A DNA stretch of 64,000 nt, taken from Atrina japonica. Its lineage: Eukaryota; Mollusca; Bivalvia; Pterioida; Pinnidae. The notes under the pieces are model-generated. The model was not told the DNA's origin, ran no database searches, and was given only the letters and a program-made list of their open reading frames with translations. Below, piece after piece: positions 35,835 through 46,089 of the stretch; position 1 is the first letter of the stretch; each line of letters begins with the position of its first letter. The DNA is taken from NCBI GenBank assembly GCA_030159075.1, contig BROG01000028.1, forward strand, positions 721,501 to 785,500. Reading direction: 5' to 3'. The translations under genes and the position numbers were made by a program.

Positions 35835-35950
35835 GCGAAGGTACAGCGATTACCATTTTTGTTTTAGTTTGTGTATGACCCGGCCCAGAAATCGAATCCG
35901 GGACCTACCTCTTGCAAGTCGACCGCTTTAATACTAGACCACTGAAAGCG
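35835..35950 (-). mobile_element. tRNA-like SINE head
   Basis: Minus strand: 'tcagtggtctagtattaaag' (A-box-like), then 'ggattcgatttctgg' (B-box-like) with tRNA-like spacing. The acceptor stem does not pair well, so it is more likely a SINE head than a functional tRNA gene. Confidence 0.45.
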
Positions 35951-35956
35951 GTAATA

Positions 35957-36111
35957 TACAGCGGAACATCATCTTAAGACCACCCGCTTAAAAAAACACC
36001 CGTACAGTACCTTGATAAATACCTATAGATAAATACAGAATCTCACTTAAGAGTCAACCTCTCTAATCAAACCACTTTGACTCAGTAAGGTGGTCTGTAG
36101 GTTCCACTGTA
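35957..36111. mobile_element. Pogo-like MITE, 155 bp
   Basis: Inverted ends 'tacagcggaac' and 'gttccactgta' flanked by TA. Subterminal 'agaccacc' and 'ggtggtct' are also inverted. Confidence 0.75.
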
Positions 36112-36381
36112 TAATCAGCCGTGGTTGTCCATCAAAATCAGGTGCATGTATTACTTTACTATGATATCGATATTTTTGTAATTACAAAATGTAATAGTTA
36201 TCAGTAAAAAGACAAATAGTTTTGTGTGTTTTAATATTTATTCCAAATAAATATATAAGATTGCAGTTCTTCCTAAATATGAATTATATTTATCAAAATA
36301 CATTGTATTTTTCAGAATTACAATGAGTTTTATTTCCTGGTGCAACAAATATACATACACCCAATTGTCAGTCTTAACAAA

Positions 36382-36389
36382 CACACACA

Positions 36390-36459
<70 letters not shown>
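36382..36459. repeat. (AC)n microsatellite
   Basis: About 38 AC units. It abuts the GPCR 3' duplicate. Confidence 0.97.
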
Positions 36460-36460
<1 letters not shown>

Positions 36461-36780
36461 CATATCTATTCGCATGCACACACGTGCAAAGACAGATTTA
36501 ATATGTCTTGTTTTATTATAACTTGTATTTCGTTAAAATTTAGAATAGATGTACACAAAATATTCAGTGTTTACATTTACAACAAAATACTTTTTGAATT
36601 CGTCTCCAAATTTTTTATTCATGGGGTTTATTTCACAGTTTGAATAAACTATCAAAAGTGTCGCTAGGTGGAAACCATGCGAAGCTTTATTGGCGAGAAA
36701 ACCGATTGTAACATACTAAAACAATATGGCAACCAACATATGACGAACATTAGTATAACTGCAGTCAAAACAACAGCTAG
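36455..36780 (-). pseudogene. Tandemly duplicated, broken copy of the GPCR 3' end
   Basis: This stretch repeats 36781-37125 almost base for base, and the two copies abut head to tail (each ends AACAGCTAG on the plus strand). It corresponds to the end of TM6, TM7, the C-tail and the 3' UTR of the receptor. Relative to the gene it lacks about 16 bp covering the codons of the NPIVY motif. That deletion also shifts the frame, and there are scattered substitutions. It has no upstream receptor sequence, so it is a dead partial duplicate. A CA microsatellite starts immediately on its left. Confidence 0.88.
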
Positions 36781-36790
36781 ACACTTCATA

Positions 36791-36796
36791 TTTATT
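36791..36796 (-). promoter_or_regulatory. Candidate polyadenylation signal AATAAA of the GPCR
   Basis: AATAAA on the minus strand about 96 nt beyond the GPCR stop codon, in the duplicated segment. In the downstream duplicate the same position is mutated to AATAGA. The placement fits a short 3' UTR. No transcript data support it. Confidence 0.4.
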
Positions 36797-36891
36797 CGCA
36801 TGCACACACACGTGCAAAGACAAATTTAATATGTCTTGTTTTATAATAACGTGTATTTCGTTAAAATTTAGAAGAGATGTACACAAAATAT

Positions 36892-37631
36892 TCATTGTTT
36901 ATATTTACAACAAAATAACTTTTTGAATTCGTCTCCAAATTTTTTATTCATGACGCCATATACTATTGGGTTTATTCCACTGTTTGAATAACCTATCAAA
37001 AGTGTCGCTAGGTGGAAACCATGCGAAGCTTTATTGGGTGAGAAAACCGATATTAACATACTAAAACAATATGGCAACCAACATATGACGAACATCAGTA
37101 TAACTACAGCCAAAACAACAGCTAGTCTGATTTCTTCTGACCTCGCTTTGATACGCTTCGCACGAACTTGAATTGTTTTTCTAGAAAGCATTTGTTTACT
37201 AGACAGATCAGGGTGAACAGTTTTTAATTTTAAATTAGACTCCCGTGTTTCAATGTTTGTATCTTCTAAGTTTGACAATTTTTCCTTTGATGACGACGTA
37301 TATGAGACTGATGAACTCTTTGTTTCTTTGTCTACTTTTTCTTTTGTCGTGACGTCAAGAGGGTTTTCAGATGTCCGATAATATGTCTCGTCGATTTCTT
37401 CACACGTGGACTCTATTTTCCGTTTACTGGATCTAACGGTTCTGAAAATCTTCACATTACATAATGTCATGACTGAGAACGGTATACCAAAACATGTTCC
37501 AATCATGAACATGGCGTACGTTGAAGACCTAGTCCAATCACAGAAGCAGAAGGATTGAATTTCGATATATGTATATTCTGCCCAACCGAATAATGGTGGC
37601 AATGACAATATTGCTGACACGACAACGCAAC
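36892..37631 (-). CDS. Class A GPCR, exon 2 (TM4 to C-terminus)
   Basis: Second and last coding exon of the same receptor. The acceptor TTGTAATTCCAG lies just before 37631. The first two bases, GT, complete Gly141 with the single base left by exon 1, so the frame runs through to give SGCVVVSAILSLPPLFGW in TM4. Extracellular loop 2 has cysteines at 169 and 171, one of which can pair with Cys91. TM5 is about 178-200 with Pro191. Intracellular loop 3 is long (about 105 residues) and rich in Ser, Thr, Lys and Glu, as in receptors regulated by phosphorylation. TM6 contains Cys324-Trp-Leu-Pro327. TM7 contains GYSNSGINPIVY, with NPxxY at 361-365 and Tyr at 7.43. There is no retinal-binding Lys, so it is not an opsin. 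The tail ends FCCKYKQ, with Cys381-382 as possible palmitoylation sites. The open frame and all helices look intact, so the gene is probably functional. The stop is TGA at 36892-36894. Confidence 0.93.
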
Positions 37632-37942
37632 CTGGAATTACAATACAAGACCAATTAATGCTTGTATAATTGTAGAACTAATGAACCGGTCAATTTATAT
37701 CAATAGGCTGCTTGCAGTTTCTGTATATATCAGATTTTGTCAATTGAAATGGTTAATATATTAGAATCGTTCAGGATAATCGTTGTGTACTGTGCTATTA
37801 CCATCAATCGGACAAGATGACAATAAAACAGTATTAGATAACCAGTTCATGTGAAATTTAAGATATCTGAAATGTACTTGAATGATTCTCGTTGCAAACA
37901 TATTTTGATATAGATAAGAAAACATTTAAGATATTGTTACTC

Positions 37943-37943
<1 letters not shown>

Positions 37944-38017
<74 letters not shown>
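37944..38017. repeat. (TA)n in the GPCR intron
   Basis: About 37 TA units. A second TA run of ~98 bp (38115-38212) follows after a short (AC)n. Confidence 0.97.
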
Positions 38018-38018
<1 letters not shown>

Positions 38019-38112
38019 TACATGCATGTGTAATATTCAATCGTTTGATGACATCATTAAAAGAGAAATGCATTTTAAATTTCTGTACTCAATCATTAGA
38101 ACGAATTCGCAT

Positions 38113-38215
<103 letters not shown>

Positions 38216-38464
38216 TATATGGTGCTTGATGATTTGTTTCATACCGCGCAGTCTTTATTAAACAAAAGTACAGTAATGACGATTAAGATATTGCTGATTA
38301 GCTAAATCATTTCGATGATGGTGAGGCATTATGGCGATATAAATTCATAAAAGGTATATTTTTCAGTTGTAAATAGTTACAATAATCGCTTTGTTTTTTA
38401 AATGTATCTTTGAATGCCTTTGTACTCCGCCATGCGGTATCATTAAGACTCAATGACTGTGTAA

Positions 38465-38600
38465 GTATTATCAACATTATACCAAAATTATTATTCTGAA
38501 AATGAGTCAAACAAAAGATCAAGACAATAGTTTCTGTTAATCAAACTTCATATGTTGAGCTAGAATTTAAAATACATAAAAGAAAGATTAAAGATAGCTA
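38465..38600 (-). mobile_element. Hammerhead-repeat fragment in the intron
   Basis: 'gatcaagacaatagtttctg', 'acttcatatgttgagctaga' in family order. The core is mutated. It is antisense relative to the plus strand and so in the sense of the GPCR transcript. Confidence 0.5.
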
Positions 38601-38609
38601 TAGGACATA

Positions 38610-40130
38610 CAAAATACAGATTTTGGTAAGTTTCGATTTTTATGCAAATGCATGAATGAATATCATTACTATTTTCACAAGATTTATAGTATGGTTGGGT
38701 ATTGTATATAGTTGTATCCAACAATAGTATAGTTGAGTCCGAAGTCAAAAATTTCCGTCAAAACTGTTTTGTTTACATAATTATACAAATTTTGAGTGTT
38801 ATGCATTTGTGTTGGGAAAAGCATTGATCTGCCTAATTGTACATGTGAACAAAGATTAATGTATTTCCAACTAATCACATACAGATGTATTATAAACATA
38901 TATAAGATCAAAGAGATAACATATAAGCTTATCTTGAGTATGTAACTAAGTTTTTATTTTTTGGCTTCTTTTAAAACGGTTACGTACATTATAACAATCA
39001 ATAGAACCTTTCCTCAATGTTCCATTCCGTTAGGTTTTGTAAAATAATTTCCCATTCTATAACATTTACATTGACGATATTCAATGGTGTTTCATTTCAG
39101 TTCATTTCTGTAAAAATAAGTTTAGCTTAATGTTCTCTCTTGTAACATGACGAGCCTTTAGGATAATCTGTTTCCTGTAGACTGCATTTCAAGTCCTGTA
39201 CCTTTCCATGCTTGTCATTCGTATTACAGATCATATGTGTACAATAAACAGCCTAACCGGAAGTGATACAAGTAACGTGTTGCTGCATACTATTATAACG
39301 GAACTGACGTAATAGAACAACTCGAACTACCATGATATACATACAATATGATTGCATATTGAAATATCTTAGTTTCAAGCATGCAAGACAAATCCAATAT
39401 AAACTCTAGTTTAAAACAATTAATTATGCAACCCACGAGTTTTAATAACGCCTTATTCACATGCAACGTTGCTTTCAATGGCACTTAGTAGTTGGTGGGA
39501 ACCTATATCATGCCACTCTACATTAATTATCTAAACAAGTGTCCTCGATAAATGTATATATAGCTTTGTCTATAAAGGTAATTTGCGAATAGTATAAAAA
39601 GCACATACCAAATATCTACGGAAGATTAATACTTTATGTATCTGTGATGTTTATATCAGATATCAGAACTGCTTTTGCATAGCAATCCATTGCACAATAA
39701 ATTGTTTTATTGCATAACTTTAACAGGATCGATCTGATACTTAGAAGTCATTTCAAGATTTTCAGTCATAATTATTGTTTTGTTTGATTATTGTCATTGT
39801 CATGCATGTTTATTGGCGATGCAACTGAACGCATACATGTTGCATGTAAATCATTTGTCTCATGTTATTGGATGTCAAAATAGGTCTCAAGGTTTTCGTG
39901 AAAAACTCTACATTATTGGTGTTATTGCCCTGGCTGTAACTGAAATGCTATCAGTGTCAAGTAGGCGCACTATACCTTGTGTCGTTCTGTGATACTGAAA
40001 AGCGTTATCAAAACGTAGTTTGATTATTGTTGATTTAGCCACAACGATTTACGGGATAAGTATAGCAAGCCATTATTCTTATATGTCTTGGTATATTGCA
40101 GTTACTGTGAACACACACATATGGGAACAC
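38610..40130. other. Intron sequence, nothing recognised
   Basis: AT-rich with no protein similarity that I can see. Confidence 0.4.
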
Positions 40131-40136
40131 ACACTC

Positions 40137-40256
<120 letters not shown>

Positions 40257-40510
40257 GTTCCTCGGACACAAAAAATATTTACGTCACAAATTCAAGTTTC
40301 TTTTAATTATGACGTAGATATTTCTTGTGGTATTCAATCATGACATGTTGGTTTTGCTTAGTTGCTATCACAATGTAAAAGCTAAAAATAAATCATGTTA
40401 AAGGAACATTAGCTGTGTATTCCAAACAAAATAATTCGTGTTTACTACTTAAATTGATGAAAAATAACTAAAAAGAGATAAACACAGGCATAGAAAATCT
40501 TATATCGCTA

Positions 40511-40831
40511 CGTATTTTGTGAAAATATAATCATGTTTGAGTGGTAAGGTTAAGGTAATTAATTGCAAGTTAAGAATTGCCACAAAATATATAGATGATA
40601 TTTGACGATTAGTTTTGAATAACATGTTTATTACATCGAGTGAGGCAAGGGAATATATATTTAACACGAGTGCGTAGCATGTTAAATATGTATTCTCCTG
40701 TGAGATGTAATAAACATGTTATTCAAAAACAATTGTCAAATATCATCTATATAATTTGTTGCAATTATTAACTTGCAATTAATTACTTCAACCTCACCAC
40801 ACTAGAATTGATATTATTTTCACAAAATACG
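40511..40831. mobile_element. 321-bp near-perfect palindrome (foldback MITE)
   Basis: The left arm begins 'cgtattttgtgaaaat' and the right arm ends with its inverse. Long matching stretches include 'ttaattgcaagtta', 'gatgatatttgac' and 'taacatgtttattacat'. Even the centre is inverted ('atttaaca' and 'tgttaaat'), leaving a loop of roughly 12 bp. Transcribed inside the GPCR intron it would form a very long RNA hairpin. Confidence 0.88.
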
Positions 40832-41507
40832 TATTTTTGATAGGCCCTAGATTTAACCGATTTTCTGTACATGTAGGCTAATCTACGACTTGTGAAATGT
40901 AAACAAACCACGTTTTGACAAAGGAGCTTGGAATTTTTTTAGAGCGTGATATGCTCAATGAAAACTGAAGTCTAGAGGGAAATATTTCGCTCTGAAAAAA
41001 ATTTCCACGCCCCTGTGGTTTTGATTGAAATACATCACTTGATGCCTCAAAGATCAAAGTTATCGATAGACCTGGACAGCAAACTCGCTTCGAAGTTAGC
41101 CGAATTCGAGGTTCATTTTCTGTACTGTATCTCCAGTGTCACTAAATCTTTTTAACATTTTTTAAACTGTTGACCTAGATTAGTGGATACATTAAACGTT
41201 TCCACTTTCTTTTGACCACTTAAAAACCCACTCCATCAAAACATTATATCGCCTGCTTTTCAGTCGAGACAGAACAAGTCTGTGAGAAACCATTTTGTTT
41301 AGATTCGATACGGCGTTATTATAAATAGCTCACGCGAAAATCCCTTCTTGATACGTCATATCTACAGTGCGTGTTCAAAAGTATTTACTACGGCATTACC
41401 ATTCGTTGACATTTGTTAGCAAATGTGATCAGTTTATAATCAAACAATGAATTAAAAATTATCATTACATTATAGATGGGATTAATTAATCGGATTGCCA
41501 TTAGTGG

Positions 41508-41580
41508 CCTGGTACTGTATTTTGATTGGCTTAAAGAAAATTATCATATTTTGTATTAAACCAATCAAAATACAGTAAAA
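41508..41580. repeat. Hairpin with 17-bp arms
   Basis: 'tactgtattttgattgg' and its inverse 'ccaatcaaaatacagta', with a ~35-bp loop. A small MITE. Confidence 0.85.
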
Positions 41581-41599
41581 TCCATGAAAAATAATTGAA

Positions 41600-42460
41600 A
41601 AATAAAGGTCTTATTTAATTGATAAATTTAATTTTAAAAAATGTAATGAATAGGAATCTAAGAATTTTTATGTCCGTGCTTCTCTTTATTGTTTTTGCAC
41701 ACCAATCTACAACCACTTGCCAATAGTTGTAACTTGCCAGAAGTTTATAGAAATTATCACAATGTTTAATTTTTGTGAAGAAAATTCCCTGTTTGAGTAA
41801 GTAAAATTGTGATATATAATTTTTAATTTTTGTTTAAATTGTAAAATTTTTTAAATTACAAATTAGAAAATTGCATCCAAATAAGCAATGAAACTTGGAA
41901 ACATTCTCTGTTCAACTATCAAAATGTTATTCAAATGCGTTGAGAAATGGCTTCACAATATTCTTTTTTAAAAATGTGGTTTTATATGAAATATATTATA
42001 TTAACATATGATCATGTTTAAACTTTTGGCAAATGACTGTAAGTAGTAGAAATGAACGGAAAGGTTTGGAAAAAACAGCTAATGCCGTTTTAAAGTTCCC
42101 ATACTACACAATGTATGGTACATATATGAGACCTGTTGGCAAGGGATCTTTATTCCTCCAGGGCACCTGGTCCGATCTGAGGGTTGTCCAGACGTCTGTG
42201 TTTATATTAAGTATCATTGTAATGTGTTGTAGACCATATTTGTATTGTGTTATGGACCATACTGTTAATACGTTGGTCTCTATTTTTATATATTTACTTT
42301 TTAACGCTGTGGAAAGGGGTGTGTTTTAATGAGAAGTCATAGGTCTTAAGAGCAGTTTTATCAAGCCTATACTGACTTGAGGTGTATTACCACATTTTTA
42401 GTTGAGATTTTGGTGGTTTATAAATATTGATAATTTGTTACCTGCAAAAATCACAAATAT
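41600..42460. other. Intron sequence with a possible decayed Penelope tail
   Basis: The frame at 42033-42329 overlaps 'ctccagggcacctggtccga', which resembles the tail 'ctccatggcacctgatccca'. I regard the frame as accidental. Confidence 0.3.
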
Positions 42461-42469
42461 CATGATTGA

Positions 42470-42660
42470 ACATAAAAATATCATTAACATTGCCAAAAGT
42501 ATAGTTTTACAAACAAAGCCAAAATAAATGCTCAAGATAATGGTTTCTGTCAGTAACACTCGACTTTGATATAAATGTGTATTTCAGTTGTATTATACAA
42601 GGCCAAATAATAAATCTAAATGTGTTGCTAAATCCGTCTATGACTACCCATGTAAAAATG
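42470..42660 (-). mobile_element. Hammerhead repeat, truncated at the recurrent site
   Basis: 'aatgctcaagataatggttt', 'tacaaggccaaataataaat' and 'aaatccgtctatgacta' in order. It ends at 'ccatgtaaaaat', the same internal point as the copies at 1376-1557 and 52765-52965. Confidence 0.6.
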
Positions 42661-43004
42661 AATATCTAAAAAGGAATGGAGCTATCCGAGCAAGATACTT
42701 ATTAAGTATATTATAAATTTAACAAAAAAGTCTACAACCTGTCTTTTGCAAGTCATTATGGCAGGATTGGTTGTTAGTCACAAGTTCTAGTTATTTGCTA
42801 AACAGCCGTAAGTCGCAAGTGTGGTCAAAAGTCCAAGACTAGGTTCCTTTTATAAAACTAAGACATTTCAGACATAACGGTAGTAATTGTTCCTCCGTCA
42901 AGCCCTTATTATAAAAGGCTAAGTTCTCGGATCCTTCAAACCAAGGTCCATTAGCCGGTATCGCTAGGTAAAATGAATTGAGACTGAAAACACTGACGGA
43001 CCTC

Positions 43005-43198
43005 TGTGAACGATTGGTTAGAGCATCGCGCTTTGAACCACGGGCTTTCCTACTTCTAGTCACTACAAGTATGATTCCCGCTAGGACCTAAGCTGATTTC
43101 TGTGAGAAACCAGGTTCCCTCCTCCATGAACATAAACTGGTCGCCAAAATAAAACTGAAAATTGTTGAGTGTGGCGTAAAACACTATTGAAAATAAAA
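43005..43198 (+). mobile_element. tRNA-derived SINE next to the GPCR donor site
   Basis: A-box-like 'ttggttagagcatcgcgc' (43012-43029), then 'cctaagctgatttctgtgag', 'ataaactggtcgcca' and the 3' end 'ttgagtgtggcgtaaaacac'. It lies antisense within the intron, ~70 bp from the splice donor. Confidence 0.72.
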
Positions 43199-43264
43199 AC
43201 CACATATTAAAGCTTTTCAGTTGATTATATAAATGTCAAACTCAGCAGTCGCTTTCAGACTTAC

Positions 43265-43685
43265 CTGACAGCATTATTGCAGCGTTCCTCCTTGTGTAAA
43301 TACTTTTAAAACACAACGGTTTGCACACCATCACATACCTGTTGATACTGATGTTACACAAAGACAAGACACTTGTCACTAATGTCAGCATATTGATATA
43401 ACCACAAAACACACAAACAGTATCCGAGAGAGGCCATCTCCCGATGTAAAGTGTAGCCACAGTAATTGGCATGTTACAGACGGACACCAGTAAATCTGCG
43501 GTTGTTAATCCGAGAATAAATGAGTTCGTCACATTTTTTAGTGTTTTATTTTGACATATTATAATCCACATGGATGTGTTTCCAATCACTGCTCCTAGAC
43601 AGATGATAACTAATATAGTCCCCGCTATTAAATCTGCAATATTTGAATTCCCTTCCGTAACTAAAGAATTATTACTCAAATTCAT
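43265..43685 (-). CDS. Class A GPCR, exon 1 (N-terminus to TM4 start)
   Basis: First coding exon of a rhodopsin-family G-protein-coupled receptor at the plasma membrane. The ATG (complement of 43683-43685) follows an in-frame TAA eight codons upstream. The extracellular N-terminus is short, with N-glycosylation sequons at residues 2 and 5. TM1 (about 17-43) holds the conserved Asn36 in GN, TM2 the conserved Asp64 in LTTADLL, then Trp84 and the disulphide Cys91 (3.25). The DRY motif is replaced by Asn115-Arg116-Tyr117. Position 3.32 is Asn98, so the Asp that binds amines is absent. The exon ends ATG CTG TCA G followed by the donor GTAAGT at 43264, phase 1. Joined to the exon at 36892-37631 it makes a complete 386-residue receptor. 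The ligand is unknown. NRY also occurs in melatonin receptors, while the LPPLFGW and NSGINPIVY stretches of exon 2 resemble GPR161-like and amine-type receptors. I call only the superfamily with confidence. Confidence 0.93.
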
Positions 43686-43689
43686 GTTA

Positions 43690-44300
43690 TCCCAGAGTTT
43701 TAATTACCGAAATAAATACAATAGACTGGTAGCCCTCTATTAAACGTACTTTATCATAGTCCGTATGTTAAAGAAGTCTTAGGTCGTAAATTAGCATTGA
43801 TAAAAACCCAGTGTGTCTAACAGCATTGCAATATTCTACTGAACGACCTCAAATCAATTACATGTAATGTGAACGAATAGTGACAGCTCTTCTGGTCTGT
43901 CGTAGTTCAGTATACAAGCTCTCAGATACACTCGCCAGTCATTTAGATAAATATATCATATTTCTAACACTTAACTGTATGAAATGTTCACACAGTTCTA
44001 ATATTTCAAAATAATTTGAATACTTAAAAAAACAGAAGCGCTGTATTTAATTGAAAGTGTCCTTGTGGATCGTCAGTAGTACTAAACGACAAGCTAGTAG
44101 TTGCGCGTTTCAAATGTGAATAAATTAAAAGGGGTATTAGCTGTGTTTTGGTTTTGAAAAGTCTTTCTTTCTTACTACTTAGATCGATAAACCGTAACAA
44201 AAGGAGAGATTTACTATTTGCTGGCAGTGACACTATATAACCAATTTAAGAATATTTTCGTTCATCATCAGATGACTCTGAACTATGACACATCGCATTT
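43690..44300. other. 5' flank of the GPCR gene
   Basis: Sequence upstream of the receptor start codon. I see no further coding exon. A diverged copy of a dispersed repeat (block with 'attagctgtg' and 'ctacttagat') lies at about 44130-44270. I cannot place a transcription start. Confidence 0.4.
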
Positions 44301-44323
44301 TCGCAAAAGTTAGTCGAATTTCT

Positions 44324-44388
44324 TGACGTCACAATGCATTTTCAATGTTTGTCAAGTAATGTCCGGGGTGTCGAGTATTGTGACGTCA
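44324..44388. promoter_or_regulatory. Two perfect CRE palindromes (TGACGTCA) upstream of the GPCR
   Basis: TGACGTCA occurs at 44324-44331 and 44381-44388. The outward bases make a wider inverted pair (TGACGTCACAAT and ATTGTGACGTCA). They lie about 640-700 bp upstream of the receptor ATG on its strand. They could be CREB/ATF sites of the promoter, or the ends of a small inverted-repeat element. The motif TGACGTCA also occurs within repeats elsewhere in the window. Confidence 0.3.
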
Positions 44389-44534
44389 TTAAATTTAATA
44401 ATTGTTCGCACATAAATAAAAAAAAAAGAGAATGGCTGGTGGTTGTTTCAGGAATTGTTTATACATGAACGGGGAATTTGATATGATAAAAGAGTAATTG
44501 GATAGCTTAAGGAATAAGTAAATTTAAACATTGA

Positions 44535-44642
44535 ACTGCTGTCAATTCATATACAAATTCCATGAAGCGCGTTAGCCCCTCCTGATGAATTATCTTTGCC
44601 CCGTTGGCATTCATAAACCCATGAATGCCAGCTGACAGCAGT
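44535..44642. repeat. Nested inverted repeat
   Basis: Outer arms 'actgctgtca' and 'tgacagcagt', inner hairpin 'tggcattcat' and 'atgaatgcca'. Probably a small MITE. Confidence 0.65.
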
Positions 44643-44649
44643 ACTTACA

Positions 44650-45160
44650 AAAATTCTTGTATTCCTATATATTTTGTGAAAATTAATTGAGAATCTTAGT
44701 GTAGTAATTGTTTTTGCAAATGAATAATTTGACCTCACTATTTGTAAATACACACGACACTTGACCTGACCTAATTTTCACAATGTGATATAAAAATCTG
44801 CATGCCTGTGCTTAGGTCTTATGTGTTATTGTATACCATTTTAAATAGTAGTAACCGAATAATTGTTTTTTGAAAACACAGATAAAATGCCCTGTAAGTA
44901 TTATTTTGTATCAAAGTTTGAATGTTTCAAAAAAATCATTTGACATCCATCATTTAAACAATATACAATATAAGACAAATATATCATGTAAGTCCTAAGC
45001 GACAATTTGATACTTTAAAGATATGGATAAACTGGCTATTGGAATTGCTCTATTTCCAATTTAATCGTAAAATAACTTTATTCATATTTTGTTTTCTTTT
45101 ATTTAATGTCTTATTTGCTGGGAAAATTATCATTCAATGCATTTTCAAATATTGTCAACA
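44650..45160. other. No recognisable gene
   Basis: AT-rich. Includes a diverged copy of the dispersed 'tatattttgtgaaaatt' repeat. Confidence 0.35.
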
Positions 45161-45164
45161 AAAA

Positions 45165-45290
45165 CAACGTTACATTTGTAGAAAAATGACCTAAACAAAT
45201 GCTCAAAAAGATTGTTTCTGTCAAAAAGACTTCATCAGTAGAGCTAGAATTTGATACATATGTAAACATCCGAAAGATTATATCAAAAGT
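45165..45290 (-). mobile_element. Hammerhead repeat fragment
   Basis: Minus-sense core CTGATGA (45232-45238), stem II GTC/GAC region mutated, GAAAC present. Stem I GCTCTA against TTGAGC has one mismatch. Truncated further out. Confidence 0.55.
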
Positions 45291-45362
45291 CAGATGTCAT
45301 GGGGATGAAAAAGCCGAGTGAAAAGGCATGGTGAATAATTCATATGAATCTAACTCCACAAT

Positions 45363-45629
45363 TTGTTTCTCAAACTGACACAAAGTCGCGTTTTGTTTTT
45401 CTGTTTTATGATCTCAAAACCAATCTGTCCGAGGAAGCTTAACAAAAGACAAAGTGTGGAATTGCCTTACAATATGGAAGTAGATTTTAATTATGTACAT
45501 CCAAGCACGGTTTACAATGTTATTACAGCACTTCAGAATAAGACCATGCCCATTCTGTTAAAAGGTAACGAGTCTAATCAATACTTCACACATATTGCAT
45601 TATTAGAATTTTTGAAATTTAGTAATTGA
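45363..45629 (+). other. Unrecognised 88-codon open frame
   Basis: The only non-repetitive small frame here with ordinary composition (for example ELPYNMEVDFNYVHPSTVYN). I recognise no domain, signal peptide or splice context. It is followed by a TGA-containing AT-rich stretch and then a MITE. It may be chance or a fragment of an unknown element. Confidence 0.15.
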
Positions 45630-45676
45630 TTGCAATTCACACTTTGTACAGAAAGATATTACTACTTATAATAGCA

Positions 45677-46081
45677 GTAGTAGGACTTAAATGAGTTCTC
45701 AAAAATATATTTCACTATATATATATAATCTGATTGTGCAAATTTTATCTTTTTTTTCGTTTACCTCCATTCCTTAGGTATCAATGGTTTTATTTTGGTG
45801 TTATTAATTACGTCTTAAAGACATTCATTATCTTTGTAATTAACATCGAATGGCGTGGCTAGAATTTTACTCTCATGAAGAATGATGTATATCTCCTGAA
45901 ATAATATGGAGATTGCAATGGAACTTCTAGCATATGAGTACATAAACCTCAACTTTCTGTGGATCAATTTTTTTCTAAAATAGAATAAACGATGAATTCT
46001 AGAAGAATTATTGACAAATCGCGGATTTACTAATAATATATAGTGAAAATAAATTTTGCGAACTCATTTAAGACCTACTAC
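45677..46081. mobile_element. 405-bp MITE with ~48-bp inverted ends
   Basis: Left end 'gtagtagg', then 'cttaaatgagttc', 'caaaa' and 'ttcactatatat'; the right end is the inverse. No coding capacity. Confidence 0.82.
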
Positions 46082-46089
46082 GGTTTGAA

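Noticed and set aside
35870..35950. Candidate tRNA gene on the minus strand
   Set aside because: A and B boxes are recognisable but the acceptor and D stems do not pair; better explained as a SINE head. The heads at 8558, 31447, 43012 and 61931 were rejected as tRNA genes for the same reason.
42033..42329. 98-codon frame in the GPCR intron
   Set aside because: Overlaps a decayed Penelope-tail segment, lacks a domain, and is antisense to the gene.
43265..43685. Assignment of the receptor as a melatonin or an amine receptor
   Set aside because: NRY fits melatonin receptors but TM7 NPIVY does not (they have NAxxY). TM7 looks aminergic but the required Asp3.32 is Asn. A family name would overstate the evidence.
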